NCBI GenBank assembly: GCA_038064395.1
Contig: JBBTTE010000004.1
Coordinates: 1 to 64,000, forward strand
Direction: 5' to 3'
Length of the DNA: 64,000 nt
Origin: JBBTTE01 sp038064395
GTDB lineage: Bacteria > Patescibacteriota > Saccharimonadia > Saccharimonadales > UBA4665
Shown: positions 7,947-15,893 of the stretch, piece after piece
How positions within the stretch are numbered: position 1 is the first letter of the stretch
Layout: every line of letters begins with the position of its first letter
Translations under genes and position numbers: made by a program
Notes under the pieces: generated by a model
Seen by the model: the letters and a program-made list of their open reading frames with translations, nothing else
Databases searched by the model: none
Told to the model about the DNA's origin: nothing

Positions 7947-9047
7947 ATGTCAGAAGCACTAACAATGGATCAGCTGCTAGCTAGCAGCGATATTAGCGGA
8001 TTAACCCTAGGCGAAGTCGTCGAAGGTGTAGTTACCGCAATCAAGAAGAACGAGGTCTGGATAGACCTTGGCGCGAGAGGCGTCGGTGTAGTAATGCGCC
8101 GCGAGATCGGCTACGGCCAACAATTAGAAGAAGGTCAGACAGTCACCGTCAGTGTGATTGACCCCGAGATGGACGAGGGCCATGCCTTGCTTAGCATGAA
8201 GCGTGCCGTCAAAGACCGAGGTTGGGATGAGCTACAACGAGTCCACGAAGCCAACGAAATCGTCGAGATCGTACCTTATGACGCCAACCGTGGCGGTCTA
8301 TTGGTCGAACTAGAAGGTATCCGTGGCTTCCTACCCGTCTCACAGCTGGCTGCAGGCCACTATCCACGCGTTAGCGGTGCTGATAAGGACGAAATCCTAC
8401 AGAAGCTCCACGCGCTTACCAACAAGCCTCTACGTGTCCGTGTGCTCGACGTGAGTCGCAAGGACAACAAGCTTATCTTCTCCGAGAAGGAAGCTGTCAA
8501 AGATGACATGCAAGCCCGTTTCAGTGAACTTAAGGTTGGTGATGCTGTCGAAGGTATGGTTACCGGTGTAATCGACTTCGGTGCATTCGTTAACGTTGAT
8601 GGTATCGAAGGTCTAGTTCACATTTCTGAGATCTCTTGGGAGCGTGTCGACAATCCTCGCAACTACGTTAAGGTCGGCGAAACTGTTAAGGCCAAGATCA
8701 TTGGCATCGACAAGGACCGCCTCAGCCTTAGCATCAAGCAAATGAGCGAGGATCCATGGCTAGAGCAGGTTAAGGCCTTCAAGGTCGGCGATGTCGTAGA
8801 AGGCAAAGTCACCCGCATTACGCCTTTCGGTGCTTTCGTACAGATCAGCCCTAGTGTTGAAGCCCTAGTTCACGTGAGTGAAATGAGCGACGACGAAGCG
8901 GTTGACCCTGAGAAGCTTTTCCAATTGAACGAGAAGAAGCAATTCAAAGTTCTAGATATAGACACCGAGAACCGCAAGATTGCCCTAAGCCTCAAAGAGG
9001 CCAAGGCTAAGAAGCCTGCAAAAGCTAAGCCAGCCGCCGACAAATAG
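7947..9047 (+). CDS. rpsA: 30S ribosomal protein S1
   Basis: 366 residues with four S1 RNA-binding (OB-fold) repeats at about 21-85, 103-175, 196-265 and 281-350. The last two are the most canonical (VEGMVTGVIDFGAFVNV...GLVHISEIS and VEGKVTRITPFGAFVQI...ALVHVSEMS). A short Lys/Ala/Pro tail closes the protein. E. coli S1 has six repeats, and the four-repeat form is common in other phyla. It binds mRNA on the small subunit. AAGGAGG lies at good distance from the ATG. infB follows 49 bases later with its own ribosome binding site, so the two may share a transcript. Confidence 0.93.
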   Translation: MSEALTMDQLLASSDISGLTLGEVVEGVVTAIKKNEVWIDLGARGVGVVMRREIGYGQQLEEGQTVTVSVIDPEMDEGHALLSMKRAVKDRGWDELQRVHEANEIVEIVPYDANRGGLLVELEGIRGFLPVSQLAAGHYPRVSGADKDEILQKLHALTNKPLRVRVLDVSRKDNKLIFSEKEAVKDDMQARFSELKVGDAVEGMVTGVIDFGAFVNVDGIEGLVHISEISWERVDNPRNYVKVGETVKAKIIGIDKDRLSLSIKQMSEDPWLEQVKAFKVGDVVEGKVTRITPFGAFVQISPSVEALVHVSEMSDDEAVDPEKLFQLNEKKQFKVLDIDTENRKIALSLKEAKAKKPAKAKPAADK

Positions 9048-9096
9048 CATGTGTACTTAAGATAAGCGGCCATCCGGCCAGAAAGGAATCGACATC

Positions 9097-10887
9097 ATGG
9101 CAGAAGACAAGACCACAGAGGCCCCAACCACCACAATCGAAATCGAAGACATGATCACCGTCGGAACCTTGGCCGAGCGCTTATCTATCCCTGTTTCACG
9201 CCTAATTGGCGAGTTGATGAAGAATGGCGTTATGGCCACTGTCAACGAGCGCATCGATTTCGATACGGCTCAAATCATCGTTGAAGAGCTAGGCCTAGAG
9301 CTTAAGCTAGCCAAGATGGCCGCTCCAGAGACAGTAGTCACCAAGCGCGAGAAGCCCGTTAATAGTGCCAACGCCGTAGATCGAGCACCAGTTGTCGCCG
9401 TTATGGGTCACGTTGATCACGGCAAAACCAGTCTACTAGACGCTATTCGTGGTGCAGATGTAGTTAAGGGCGAAGCCGGTGGTATCACCCAGCACATTTC
9501 GGCCTATCAGATCGTCCACAAGGATCGTCCAATAACTTTCCTAGATACTCCAGGCCACGAAGCCTTTGCGGCTATTCGTGAGCACGGTGCGCATCTAACA
9601 GATATAGTTATCATTGTTGTGGCTGCCGATGACGGTGTTAAGCCGCAGACCATCGAAGCCATCAGATTTGCCAAGAAGGCGGGCGTTAAAATCATCGTGG
9701 CCATCAACAAGATGGACAAGGAAGGTGCTGATGTTAACCGTATCAAGCAGCAACTATCCGAGCAGGATCTACTGATCGAAGAGTGGGGTGGCGACATTGT
9801 GGTCCAGCCTGTCTCAGCCAAGACCAAGGCTGGCATTCCAGAGCTTCTAGACATGATACTACTCGTAACAGATGTAGAAGAGCTCAAGGCCGACACTGAC
9901 GTAACAGCTCGTGGTCTGATTATCGAAGCTCACGTCGAGCAGGGCAGAGGCCCGGTCGCTCACGCTCTAATTGAAGCAGGCACACTTAAGCCAACCGATT
10001 TCATCGTCGCTGGTGGCAGCTATGCTAAGATCCGCAACCTAGAAACCACCGAAGGCAAGTCTCTCAAGGCAGCCACCCCTTCAATGCCAGTTACGATTAC
10101 TGGTTTCAAGACTTTGCCAGAGTTCGGTGATAAATTCACAGTTGTTAAGAACGAGAAGGAAGCCCGCACTCTATCCGCTCAAACAGCCAGCGACAACCAA
10201 GCCTCAGGCGGTCACCTCGACATCGGCAGCAGCGAACTGATAAGACTGATCAACCGCGACAATGCCATGGAAGAGCTGAACATTATCATCAAAGCCGATG
10301 TTCAGGGCTCTCTGACCTCAGTTATCGACAGCCTCAAGGCCATGGACACTGACGAAGTTTCAGTCCGTGTCGTCGGCGCCGGTATCGGGCCAGTTGGCGA
10401 GAACGACCTACACCTAGCGCACACCAGTAATGCGATTGTTTATGGCTTCAACGTTGATCTACCAACCAGTAGCCGCCAACAGGCTAGCCGTGACAAGATT
10501 AGTATCCGCCTCTACAAGGTTATCTACGAACTGATCGATGATGTGAAGCTCGAGCTATCCAAGCTTCTCAAGCCAGAAATCGTCGAAACAGAACTTGGCC
10601 GCCTAGTAGTCAAGGGCATCTTCAACACCACCAAGACCGAAGTTATCTGCGGTGGCGAATGTACCAAGGGCAAACTAACTTCTCCAGCTCTAGCTCGCGT
10701 AACCCGCGGCGAAGAAGACCTAGGCGAAGTTGAAGTCACCGGCCTGAAGCGTGGCCCAGCCGAAGCTAAGGAAATCATCGAAGGTGAAATGTGTGGCATG
10801 AGCCTCAAGACTACCAAGAAGCTAGATCTCCAAGAAGGTGATCGTATTGAGCTATTCACTCGCAAGGCCATCGAGCGCAAACTGTAA
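9097..10887 (+). CDS. infB: Translation initiation factor IF-2
   Basis: 596 residues. A short N-terminal IF2_N module (about 18-70) is followed by the GTPase domain: GHVDHGKT at 104-111 (G1), DTPGH at 150-154 (G3) and NKMD at 204-207 (G4). Domain II and the two C-terminal IF2 domains follow, ending with the fMet-tRNA binding C2 module. The long variable N-terminal extension found in E. coli is missing, as is usual for small genomes. It brings initiator tRNA to the 30S subunit with GTP. It is flanked by rpsA upstream and an unknown gene ten bases downstream. Confidence 0.96.
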   Translation: MAEDKTTEAPTTTIEIEDMITVGTLAERLSIPVSRLIGELMKNGVMATVNERIDFDTAQIIVEELGLELKLAKMAAPETVVTKREKPVNSANAVDRAPVVAVMGHVDHGKTSLLDAIRGADVVKGEAGGITQHISAYQIVHKDRPITFLDTPGHEAFAAIREHGAHLTDIVIIVVAADDGVKPQTIEAIRFAKKAGVKIIVAINKMDKEGADVNRIKQQLSEQDLLIEEWGGDIVVQPVSAKTKAGIPELLDMILLVTDVEELKADTDVTARGLIIEAHVEQGRGPVAHALIEAGTLKPTDFIVAGGSYAKIRNLETTEGKSLKAATPSMPVTITGFKTLPEFGDKFTVVKNEKEARTLSAQTASDNQASGGHLDIGSSELIRLINRDNAMEELNIIIKADVQGSLTSVIDSLKAMDTDEVSVRVVGAGIGPVGENDLHLAHTSNAIVYGFNVDLPTSSRQQASRDKISIRLYKVIYELIDDVKLELSKLLKPEIVETELGRLVVKGIFNTTKTEVICGGECTKGKLTSPALARVTRGEEDLGEVEVTGLKRGPAEAKEIIEGEMCGMSLKTTKKLDLQEGDRIELFTRKAIERKL

Positions 10888-10897
10888 GACATCAATT

Positions 10898-11512
10898 ATG
10901 GCCTCACCAGAGAACCCAAGTCCAGACACAATGCCCATCGTGCCCTACAAGGCAGACCCGAATACCGACGAGGCAATAGCTGCTGAACGCGATTTGCTAG
11001 ATGCAATACAAGCCTTTTACTCTCAGGTATTAGAGGATAATGGAATAGCCGAAGAAGTCAGGCAAGTCTTGCGTGCTGAACATCTAGAGACAGAAGCGGT
11101 CTTTGAGGAGGAGAATCCAATGTATGTCGGATTATTTGAGCCAAAGTTCGAAAGTTCCGATGGCGAACCAGCAACGATGACATTATGTCTTGTCCCGACT
11201 ACAGTTCCTAATCAGGAGGAGGCCATCATGGTGCCAGCAGTCAAGCTTGTAACTCACGAGCCTACACTTGATGGTCTACCCTCGGAAGATTATAGAATGC
11301 CCACATCTCAAGGTGGTGTAGTTAGGCTTCTGGAGCCTGACAAGAATGGTGACCTTAAGCCTGCTGCTGGGTTTACAGAGTCACACCTTGATGCGGCTCA
11401 CGCCATATTACAAGATATAGATCGCTGTCGAGAAGCTAACTCTGTATGGGTGTCCGAACTTGATGTGGCGGTCTTGCCTCATCTTAAGGAAGACCTCTCA
11501 GGCATAAGATGA
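10898..11512 (+). CDS. Hypothetical protein downstream of infB
   Basis: 204 residues, not recognised. It is acidic and soluble, with no membrane segment. An in-frame start upstream (10838) would overlap infB by 50 bases. The ATG at 10898, ten bases after the infB stop, is preferred. The sequence has a Pro-rich N-terminus, an amphipathic helical part (about 25-60) and a central beta-rich part (MTLCLVPTTVP, IMVPAVKLVTHEP). It is likely co-transcribed with infB, though no function can be inferred from that. Confidence 0.6.
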   Translation: MASPENPSPDTMPIVPYKADPNTDEAIAAERDLLDAIQAFYSQVLEDNGIAEEVRQVLRAEHLETEAVFEEENPMYVGLFEPKFESSDGEPATMTLCLVPTTVPNQEEAIMVPAVKLVTHEPTLDGLPSEDYRMPTSQGGVVRLLEPDKNGDLKPAAGFTESHLDAAHAILQDIDRCREANSVWVSELDVAVLPHLKEDLSGIR

Positions 11513-11540
11513 TACAATTTTATAAGAGGAATACATAACG

Positions 11541-12056
11541 ATGTTGAAGATAGATAACAACCTACTAGTAGAAATCGGACTTGGCGGTTTGCCAGATGCC
11601 GAGAAGAGCAGCTTCCTTAAGCACGTTTATGAAACACTTGAGATGCGCGTCGGTGTGCGACTAGCCGATCAGATGAGCAATGAGCAACTTGATGAGTTCG
11701 AACGTTACTTCGAAGCCAAGGATGACGCCGGTGCGTTCAAGTGGTTAGAGACCAACTTCCCGAACTATAAGGATATCGTTCAAGAAGAGTTTGATAAGTT
11801 AAAGGGCGAAGTAGCCCAGACAGCGCCTCAGATCTTGGCTGCTAGCCAAGCTGCTCACGCAGGCCAACCTGTTGCTGCCGCAGCAACGCAGGCACCTACT
11901 CAAGCACAAGCAGTAGCCCAGCCAGCCCCTCAGCCAGTTGCAAATCAGCCCGTCCAGCCAGTTCAACCACCTTACGCTGAACCACCAATGCAACCTGTTA
12001 CGCCACCTACGCAGCCACAGTACCCATCAGAGCAACCACCCGCTGGGCCTGCTTAA
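11541..12056 (+). CDS. DUF5663-like protein with Pro/Gln-rich tail
   Basis: 171 residues. The first 90 resemble the short helical domain DUF5663 common in CPR genomes (LLVEIGLGGLPDAEKSSFL, then ETLEMRVGVRLADQMS). The rest is low-complexity Ala/Gln/Pro/Val repeats and is probably disordered. The function of the family is unknown. AAGAGGAA precedes the ATG, and a TACAAT box at 11513-11518 overlaps the end of the previous gene. Confidence 0.65.
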   Translation: MLKIDNNLLVEIGLGGLPDAEKSSFLKHVYETLEMRVGVRLADQMSNEQLDEFERYFEAKDDAGAFKWLETNFPNYKDIVQEEFDKLKGEVAQTAPQILAASQAAHAGQPVAAAATQAPTQAQAVAQPAPQPVANQPVQPVQPPYAEPPMQPVTPPTQPQYPSEQPPAGPA

Positions 12057-12078
12057 GCCGCCGCACTTTAGATTCTAA

Positions 12079-12669
12079 CTAAGCCGCTGCTTGAGCAGAT
12101 TCTTGTTCGGCTTCTTCTGCTTCTAAGCGGTGACGCTGTTCAATATTGTCGTCAGGGCCTTGTAGACTTGCGGCAACACCGCGGAAAGCACCCTCTAGTT
12201 TTTCAGGGTCGTCATCTGAATATTTGGCTAGTATCCGAGCAATTTTCTCAGCAGCACCTTCACCCGGGAAAGCGTATCCCTGTTCCTGTCTTGGTTCAAC
12301 CGATGTAGCGGTTGAACTGGCGATTACTTCATCTTCACCATCTATATCGGTCACTAAACGTGTGATAGTCTCTGCTTCTGAGTCACGAACATGGTCCGTT
12401 ACCAAACTTAACCAGTCACCGTCAAACTTAACAAATCTTCGTTCTGCCTCTGGACCACTGGTTTGGGCGGCAGCTAGTACGTCTGGGTACTTTTCTGACC
12501 ATTCACTTGCTTGCTCTTCAGCGCCAGTGTCTGGGTTGTATGCCGCATCTAACTCTGGATCGAAGAAGACGTCTTTTTCACCTTCGAAATGTTCACCCAC
12601 AGGATAAACACCTGCAGTTATGTGTATTTCTTTTTGTGGTTCGGGGCTATTCCCCGTAGTAATTGTCAT
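12079..12669 (-). CDS. Hypothetical acidic protein
   Basis: 196 residues, rich in Glu/Asp, with no membrane segment and no recognised domain. The C-terminal third is helical (EKIARILAKYSDDDPEKLEGAFRGVAASL, then a Glu/Ala/Gln-rich end). AAGGGG lies eleven bases ahead of the ATG. It is convergent with the DUF5663-like gene and separated from it by 22 bases. The leader (12670-12797) is AT-rich and contains a TTGACA on the minus strand at 12771-12776 without a well-placed -10 box. Confidence 0.6.
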   Translation of the reverse strand: MTITTGNSPEPQKEIHITAGVYPVGEHFEGEKDVFFDPELDAAYNPDTGAEEQASEWSEKYPDVLAAAQTSGPEAERRFVKFDGDWLSLVTDHVRDSEAETITRLVTDIDGEDEVIASSTATSVEPRQEQGYAFPGEGAAEKIARILAKYSDDDPEKLEGAFRGVAASLQGPDDNIEQRHRLEAEEAEQESAQAAA

Positions 12670-12797
12670 TTCTTAACCCCTTTGTGTTGGTTTTATGACT
12701 TTGTTATTAATTGTTTACTCGAAGCCGTCTTATTTAGCTTCTTTACACCTAAGCATCATTGTACACCCCCATGTCAACACCCTAGTGGTTAGTCGGT

Positions 12798-13334
12798 TTA
12801 CGCTGTTACTGGCTGGGCGACTACTTCTGTGGCTGGTTTGATCACACCATCCCAGACAGCTCTGAATGCTGAGCGTACTTCTTCATGGATCATTCCGTGT
12901 GAGCTGCTGGTGCTGTTTGCTACTTTGACATGTTTTTTTGCTGAGTCAGAGAATTCAATCACGCTGTGTGGTTCACCAGAAACAGTTGCAAAAAGCGCTT
13001 GGTCGTCATCGCCAAGTTTGGCTACAAGCTCAAATTCTACTATTGCTGCCTCTCCAACGTAAGTTCTCGCAGGTAAGCCATCGAAGAGCCGCTCGCGAAT
13101 AGCAACCTTAATACCTTTATCCAGCTCAACAAATGGGGTTTGTGCATATTGAAGTTCTTCGCCGTCGACAGTTTCGGTGTAGACTGATCTAACGTCGCGG
13201 AAAGCAGGGTGAGCCATGACAGTAACCCCAGCTTGATAGGTCTGAGCACACACACCTTCGTAAAAGTTCTCTCGAGCCTCCTTTTCGCCCAGAGCTCCGT
13301 TAACAAATCTAGTAACACCTTCGTAGTCAGTCAT
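12798..13334 (-). CDS. Hypothetical protein
   Basis: 178 residues from the ATG at 13334. A longer frame begins at 13388, but a candidate promoter (TTGCAT, 17 bases, GATACT on the minus strand) and an AAGGGG ribosome binding site lie between the two starts, so the inner ATG is chosen. No membrane segment or known domain is seen. The middle part looks beta-rich (GIKVAIRERLFDGL, EAAIVEFELVAKLGDDDQALFATVSG). The function is unknown. Confidence 0.6.
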   Translation of the reverse strand: MTDYEGVTRFVNGALGEKEARENFYEGVCAQTYQAGVTVMAHPAFRDVRSVYTETVDGEELQYAQTPFVELDKGIKVAIRERLFDGLPARTYVGEAAIVEFELVAKLGDDDQALFATVSGEPHSVIEFSDSAKKHVKVANSTSSSHGMIHEEVRSAFRAVWDGVIKPATEVVAQPVTA

Positions 13335-13399
13335 CAGTGATCCCCTTAATTTATATAAGAGTATCCGCCACTTATTATTGTCATGCAAGCATGAGCGAC

Positions 13400-14314
13400 T
13401 TATTTGTTTTCTAGGCTGTGGCCGCGTAGGAAGGCTTCGGCGGACATTTCTTTTTTGCCTGCGGGCACAAGACGGTCAATAATAAGTGTTCCTTCAGAGG
13501 TGTGAACGCCTAGTTGGTTGTCTGCTTGCCAGAGCTGGCCAGCTTGGCCTGGGGTGTCTTCGACATGAGCTTTGCTGATTATTACATCTGTTGAACCGAG
13601 CTTGGTTCGGCTGCGGGGCCAACCCGTGAAAGCGCGGATTTCGCGCTCTAGCTGGACTGCAGACTTGGCGAAGTCCAGGATACTGTCTTGCTTGGTTAGC
13701 TTGCGGGAATAGGTCGGTTCAGAGCTAGCAGCCATTGTTTGGTCTTGGGGAGCGGGGTCAATCGAGCCTGCTATATATAAGGGCAAAATTTGTTTCAAGG
13801 TGGCGTTGCTCAGTTCAATAAGTTGTTCGGTTAACTCTGGTGTGGTGATATCATCAGGCAAATCGTAGGGGGCTTGGGCAAGCAGTGGACCTTCGTCTAA
13901 GTTCTCTTCTATTAACATTAGACTGACGCCGGTTTGCTTCTGGCCGCTAAGGATGCTGAATGTTATCGGGTCGGCGCCGCGCCACTCTGGTAACAGGCTG
14001 AAATGGCTATTAACTATTCCTAAAGGAAAGTACTCGATTACTGCTTGCGGAATGATAATGCCGTAATCAATCACAACGCCGAGCCGACTGGTAGCTGGCT
14101 TGGTTGCGAACAGATCTAACAGGTCTTGCTTATCAGATGTTTCGTAGACTTTGAGCCCTAGCTTGTCGGCTAGCTTGAGTACGGGGAAGTCTTCCTTGTG
14201 GTGCGGTGGTTGTGGCTTGGTGACCACAGCTTCTATTTCGAAGTTTTCAACTAATAATGCTAAGGATTCGGCGGCAACCGGCCCACTACCAAAGAATAGG
14301 ATTTTGTTCGACAT
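13400..14314 (-). CDS. fmt: Methionyl-tRNA formyltransferase
   Basis: 304 residues, a normal length. The N-terminal formyltransferase fold begins ILFFGSGPVAAESL. The catalytic loop NSHFSLLPEWRGADPI (about 101-116) matches the HxSLLPxxRGAxPI signature, and ETSDKQDL...VIDYGIIIP lies upstream of it. The C-terminal domain (about 205-300) includes AFTGWPRSRTKLG. It formylates Met-tRNA for initiation, using 10-formyl-THF. Its start overlaps the end of def by 29 bases, the classic def-fmt pair. Confidence 0.93.
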   Translation of the reverse strand: MSNKILFFGSGPVAAESLALLVENFEIEAVVTKPQPPHHKEDFPVLKLADKLGLKVYETSDKQDLLDLFATKPATSRLGVVIDYGIIIPQAVIEYFPLGIVNSHFSLLPEWRGADPITFSILSGQKQTGVSLMLIEENLDEGPLLAQAPYDLPDDITTPELTEQLIELSNATLKQILPLYIAGSIDPAPQDQTMAASSEPTYSRKLTKQDSILDFAKSAVQLEREIRAFTGWPRSRTKLGSTDVIISKAHVEDTPGQAGQLWQADNQLGVHTSEGTLIIDRLVPAGKKEMSAEAFLRGHSLENK

Positions 14315-14858
14315 CGGTCTTATAGTCCAATTCCTTTAGTTTGCCGTCGTCATCTAGTCTATAGAAGGCTTCTGGACTGTCCTTGATATGGTCGATGAAG
14401 ACTATGCCGTTACAGTGGTCAATCTCGTGCTGGAAGATGCGAGCTAGGAAGTCCTCAGCAGTTACGCGGAACTCTTTGCCGTTGAGATCCAGGGCTTTGA
14501 CTCTCACCTTAGTGTGTCGGGGGACTTTGCCGTAGATATTCGGGACGCTTAAGCAGCCCTCGAAGTCTTCCTTGATTTCACCCTCGAATTTGGCGATCTC
14601 AGGATTGATAAAAACTGTGAATACGTGGTCTTCCTTGTTGTCATAATTATTACGAACTACCACGACTTTGTACAGTCTGTCGATCTGTACAGCGGCTAGA
14701 GCAACGCCGACTTCGTGATCGCGACTTTCGTCCCAATCGATCGTAGCGTCTTTCATATCCTGGACTAATTGCTTAATCTCATCTGTTACGATGCCAACAC
14801 GCTTAGACTTTTGTCTTAGGTGCGGGTTGGGTAGGGCAATAATATCGTCTTTGGTCAT
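14286..14858 (-). CDS. def: Peptide deformylase
   Basis: 190 residues. It removes the formyl group from new proteins using a metal ion. The metal ligands are Cys101 in EGCLSVP (100-106) and the two His in QHEIDH (143-148), which also holds the catalytic Glu. Motif 1 reads GVALAAVQ (51-58) where most enzymes have GxGLAAPQ, so the second Gly and the Pro are replaced. A 17-residue C-terminal tail (KELDYKTDVEQNPILW) is unlike the usual ending. It precedes fmt in one operon. Confidence 0.92.
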   Translation of the reverse strand: MTKDDIIALPNPHLRQKSKRVGIVTDEIKQLVQDMKDATIDWDESRDHEVGVALAAVQIDRLYKVVVVRNNYDNKEDHVFTVFINPEIAKFEGEIKEDFEGCLSVPNIYGKVPRHTKVRVKALDLNGKEFRVTAEDFLARIFQHEIDHCNGIVFIDHIKDSPEAFYRLDDDGKLKELDYKTDVEQNPILW

Positions 14859-14931
14859 TGTCCATGCAGTATAGCAGGGGTGGTTAATGCTTCAAAGAGC
14901 CTAATAAGGCCTAGGTTTTGCGTCGTAGGCA

Positions 14932-15004
14932 GGTGACCATATAAGATCGCTAGCGATTCCCTATAAACTTTATATGGATCTTATAGGGAATTTATATGGT
15001 CACC
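14932..15004 (+). repeat. Palindromic repeat copy R2 (MITE-like)
   Basis: A 73-bp element with perfect 13-bp terminal inverted repeats GGTGACCATATAA/TTATATGGTCACC. Within it are the palindrome ATCGCTAGCGAT (14946-14957) and TTCCCTATAA/TTATAGGGAA. It has no coding capacity. It lies in the divergent gap between def and the 15129 gene. No target-site duplication is evident. It is the best-preserved member of the family also seen at 241-309 and 40588-40647. Confidence 0.85.
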
Positions 15005-15010
15005 AGACTA

Positions 15011-15042
15011 ACCCAACAAGAACCATGCAATTATTGTTGGGT
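15011..15042. repeat. Isolated inverted repeat next to R2
   Basis: ACCCAACAA (15011-15019) and TTGTTGGGT (15034-15042) form a 9-bp stem with a 14-base loop, six bases after the R2 element. There is no T run, so it is not a clear terminator. Confidence 0.45.
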
Positions 15043-15092
15043 AGACAAATCAACAACAGCGCCGCCAGAGCATCATTTTAAATAGACGTCCA

Positions 15093-15122
15093 TTGACTTT
15101 ATTGCAATAAATGGTATATAAT
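15093..15122 (+). promoter_or_regulatory. Promoter of the 15129 gene
   Basis: TTGACT, 18 bases, TATAAT. The ATG at 15129 follows after six bases, so the mRNA should be leaderless. This rules out the upstream in-frame ATG at 15111, which lies within the spacer. Confidence 0.7.
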
Positions 15123-15128
15123 ATAAAA

Positions 15129-15893
15129 ATGTCTCATAGCCAAAATAACCAAGAAGAAAACACTTGGGTCATACCTGATTATGATCCATGGCTTGAGTTG
15201 CAAATAGCTGAGTTTCAAGAAGCAGAGGAGCAAAAACCTCAAGAAGTACAACAGTCATCGCCAGAAACGAAGCATATAAGTGCTGTGTGGTTTTCGCTCG
15301 GATGTGTGGCTTTGATCGCTGGAACTATTGCACTAGCACCAAAAGTAATTCAAGTTTTCTCCCATCATGATAAGCCCGCACCACCTCAAGACGAGGTGGC
15401 GATAGACAATCAACTCAACCGCAAATATCTCAGACCAAGACTAATGAGTTCAGCCCGTAAGGTTGTGAAGTTTGCAGCTAAGCACCCAGAAGTAAGTAAC
15501 AAATACCTGAGCGAAGATACAGTTACAACCGTAATTGCGGGACAGTCTGATGGTGATATGGGCAAAATCCGACTTGTGACAGAGCGACACGGTGATAGCC
15601 GTAGAGTAGAGGCCAGCTCAGCACTATCTTTGGGAGTAGTTCACAAGAGTGATGATGGAGCCGGTAATCGGCTGTTTGAATCTGTCTTAGTGGCCGCACC
15701 ATCTGGTGAAGCTAATATGTGGCTGGCGCAGGAGCGTACGAGCTACGCATCGTCTGGCAATAGACCTTTGAATGATCAACGCAGCTCTACCGGTGGCGAA
15801 AGTTCGCTAATTGCTGCTGACACCAAGTCCATATTGGACGATGCCATGTTTGCCATAGAATTTGACCCCAAGTTATCTAGAGTAGATCCATAG
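15129..15893 (+). CDS. Single-pass membrane protein, unknown
   Basis: 254 residues. An acidic, Gln/Glu-rich cytoplasmic N-terminus (1-50) leads to one transmembrane helix (about 55-78, VWFSLGCVALIAGTIALAP). A 175-residue, probably extracytoplasmic domain follows that is not recognised. The start is fixed by the promoter. The end overlaps the convergent priA gene by 17 bases. Confidence 0.65.
   Translation: MSHSQNNQEENTWVIPDYDPWLELQIAEFQEAEEQKPQEVQQSSPETKHISAVWFSLGCVALIAGTIALAPKVIQVFSHHDKPAPPQDEVAIDNQLNRKYLRPRLMSSARKVVKFAAKHPEVSNKYLSEDTVTTVIAGQSDGDMGKIRLVTERHGDSRRVEASSALSLGVVHKSDDGAGNRLFESVLVAAPSGEANMWLAQERTSYASSGNRPLNDQRSSTGGESSLIAADTKSILDDAMFAIEFDPKLSRVDP

Noticed and set aside
10524..10895. 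Long minus-strand frames opposite infB, ftsZ, ftsA and ileS
   Set aside because: These Ser/Arg-rich frames are shadows created by codon bias in strongly conserved plus-strand genes.
12771..12780. TTGACA promoter on the minus strand ahead of the 12079-12669 gene
   Set aside because: No -10 box at 16-18 bases. The nearby TACAAT is only eight bases away, so the promoter was not called.
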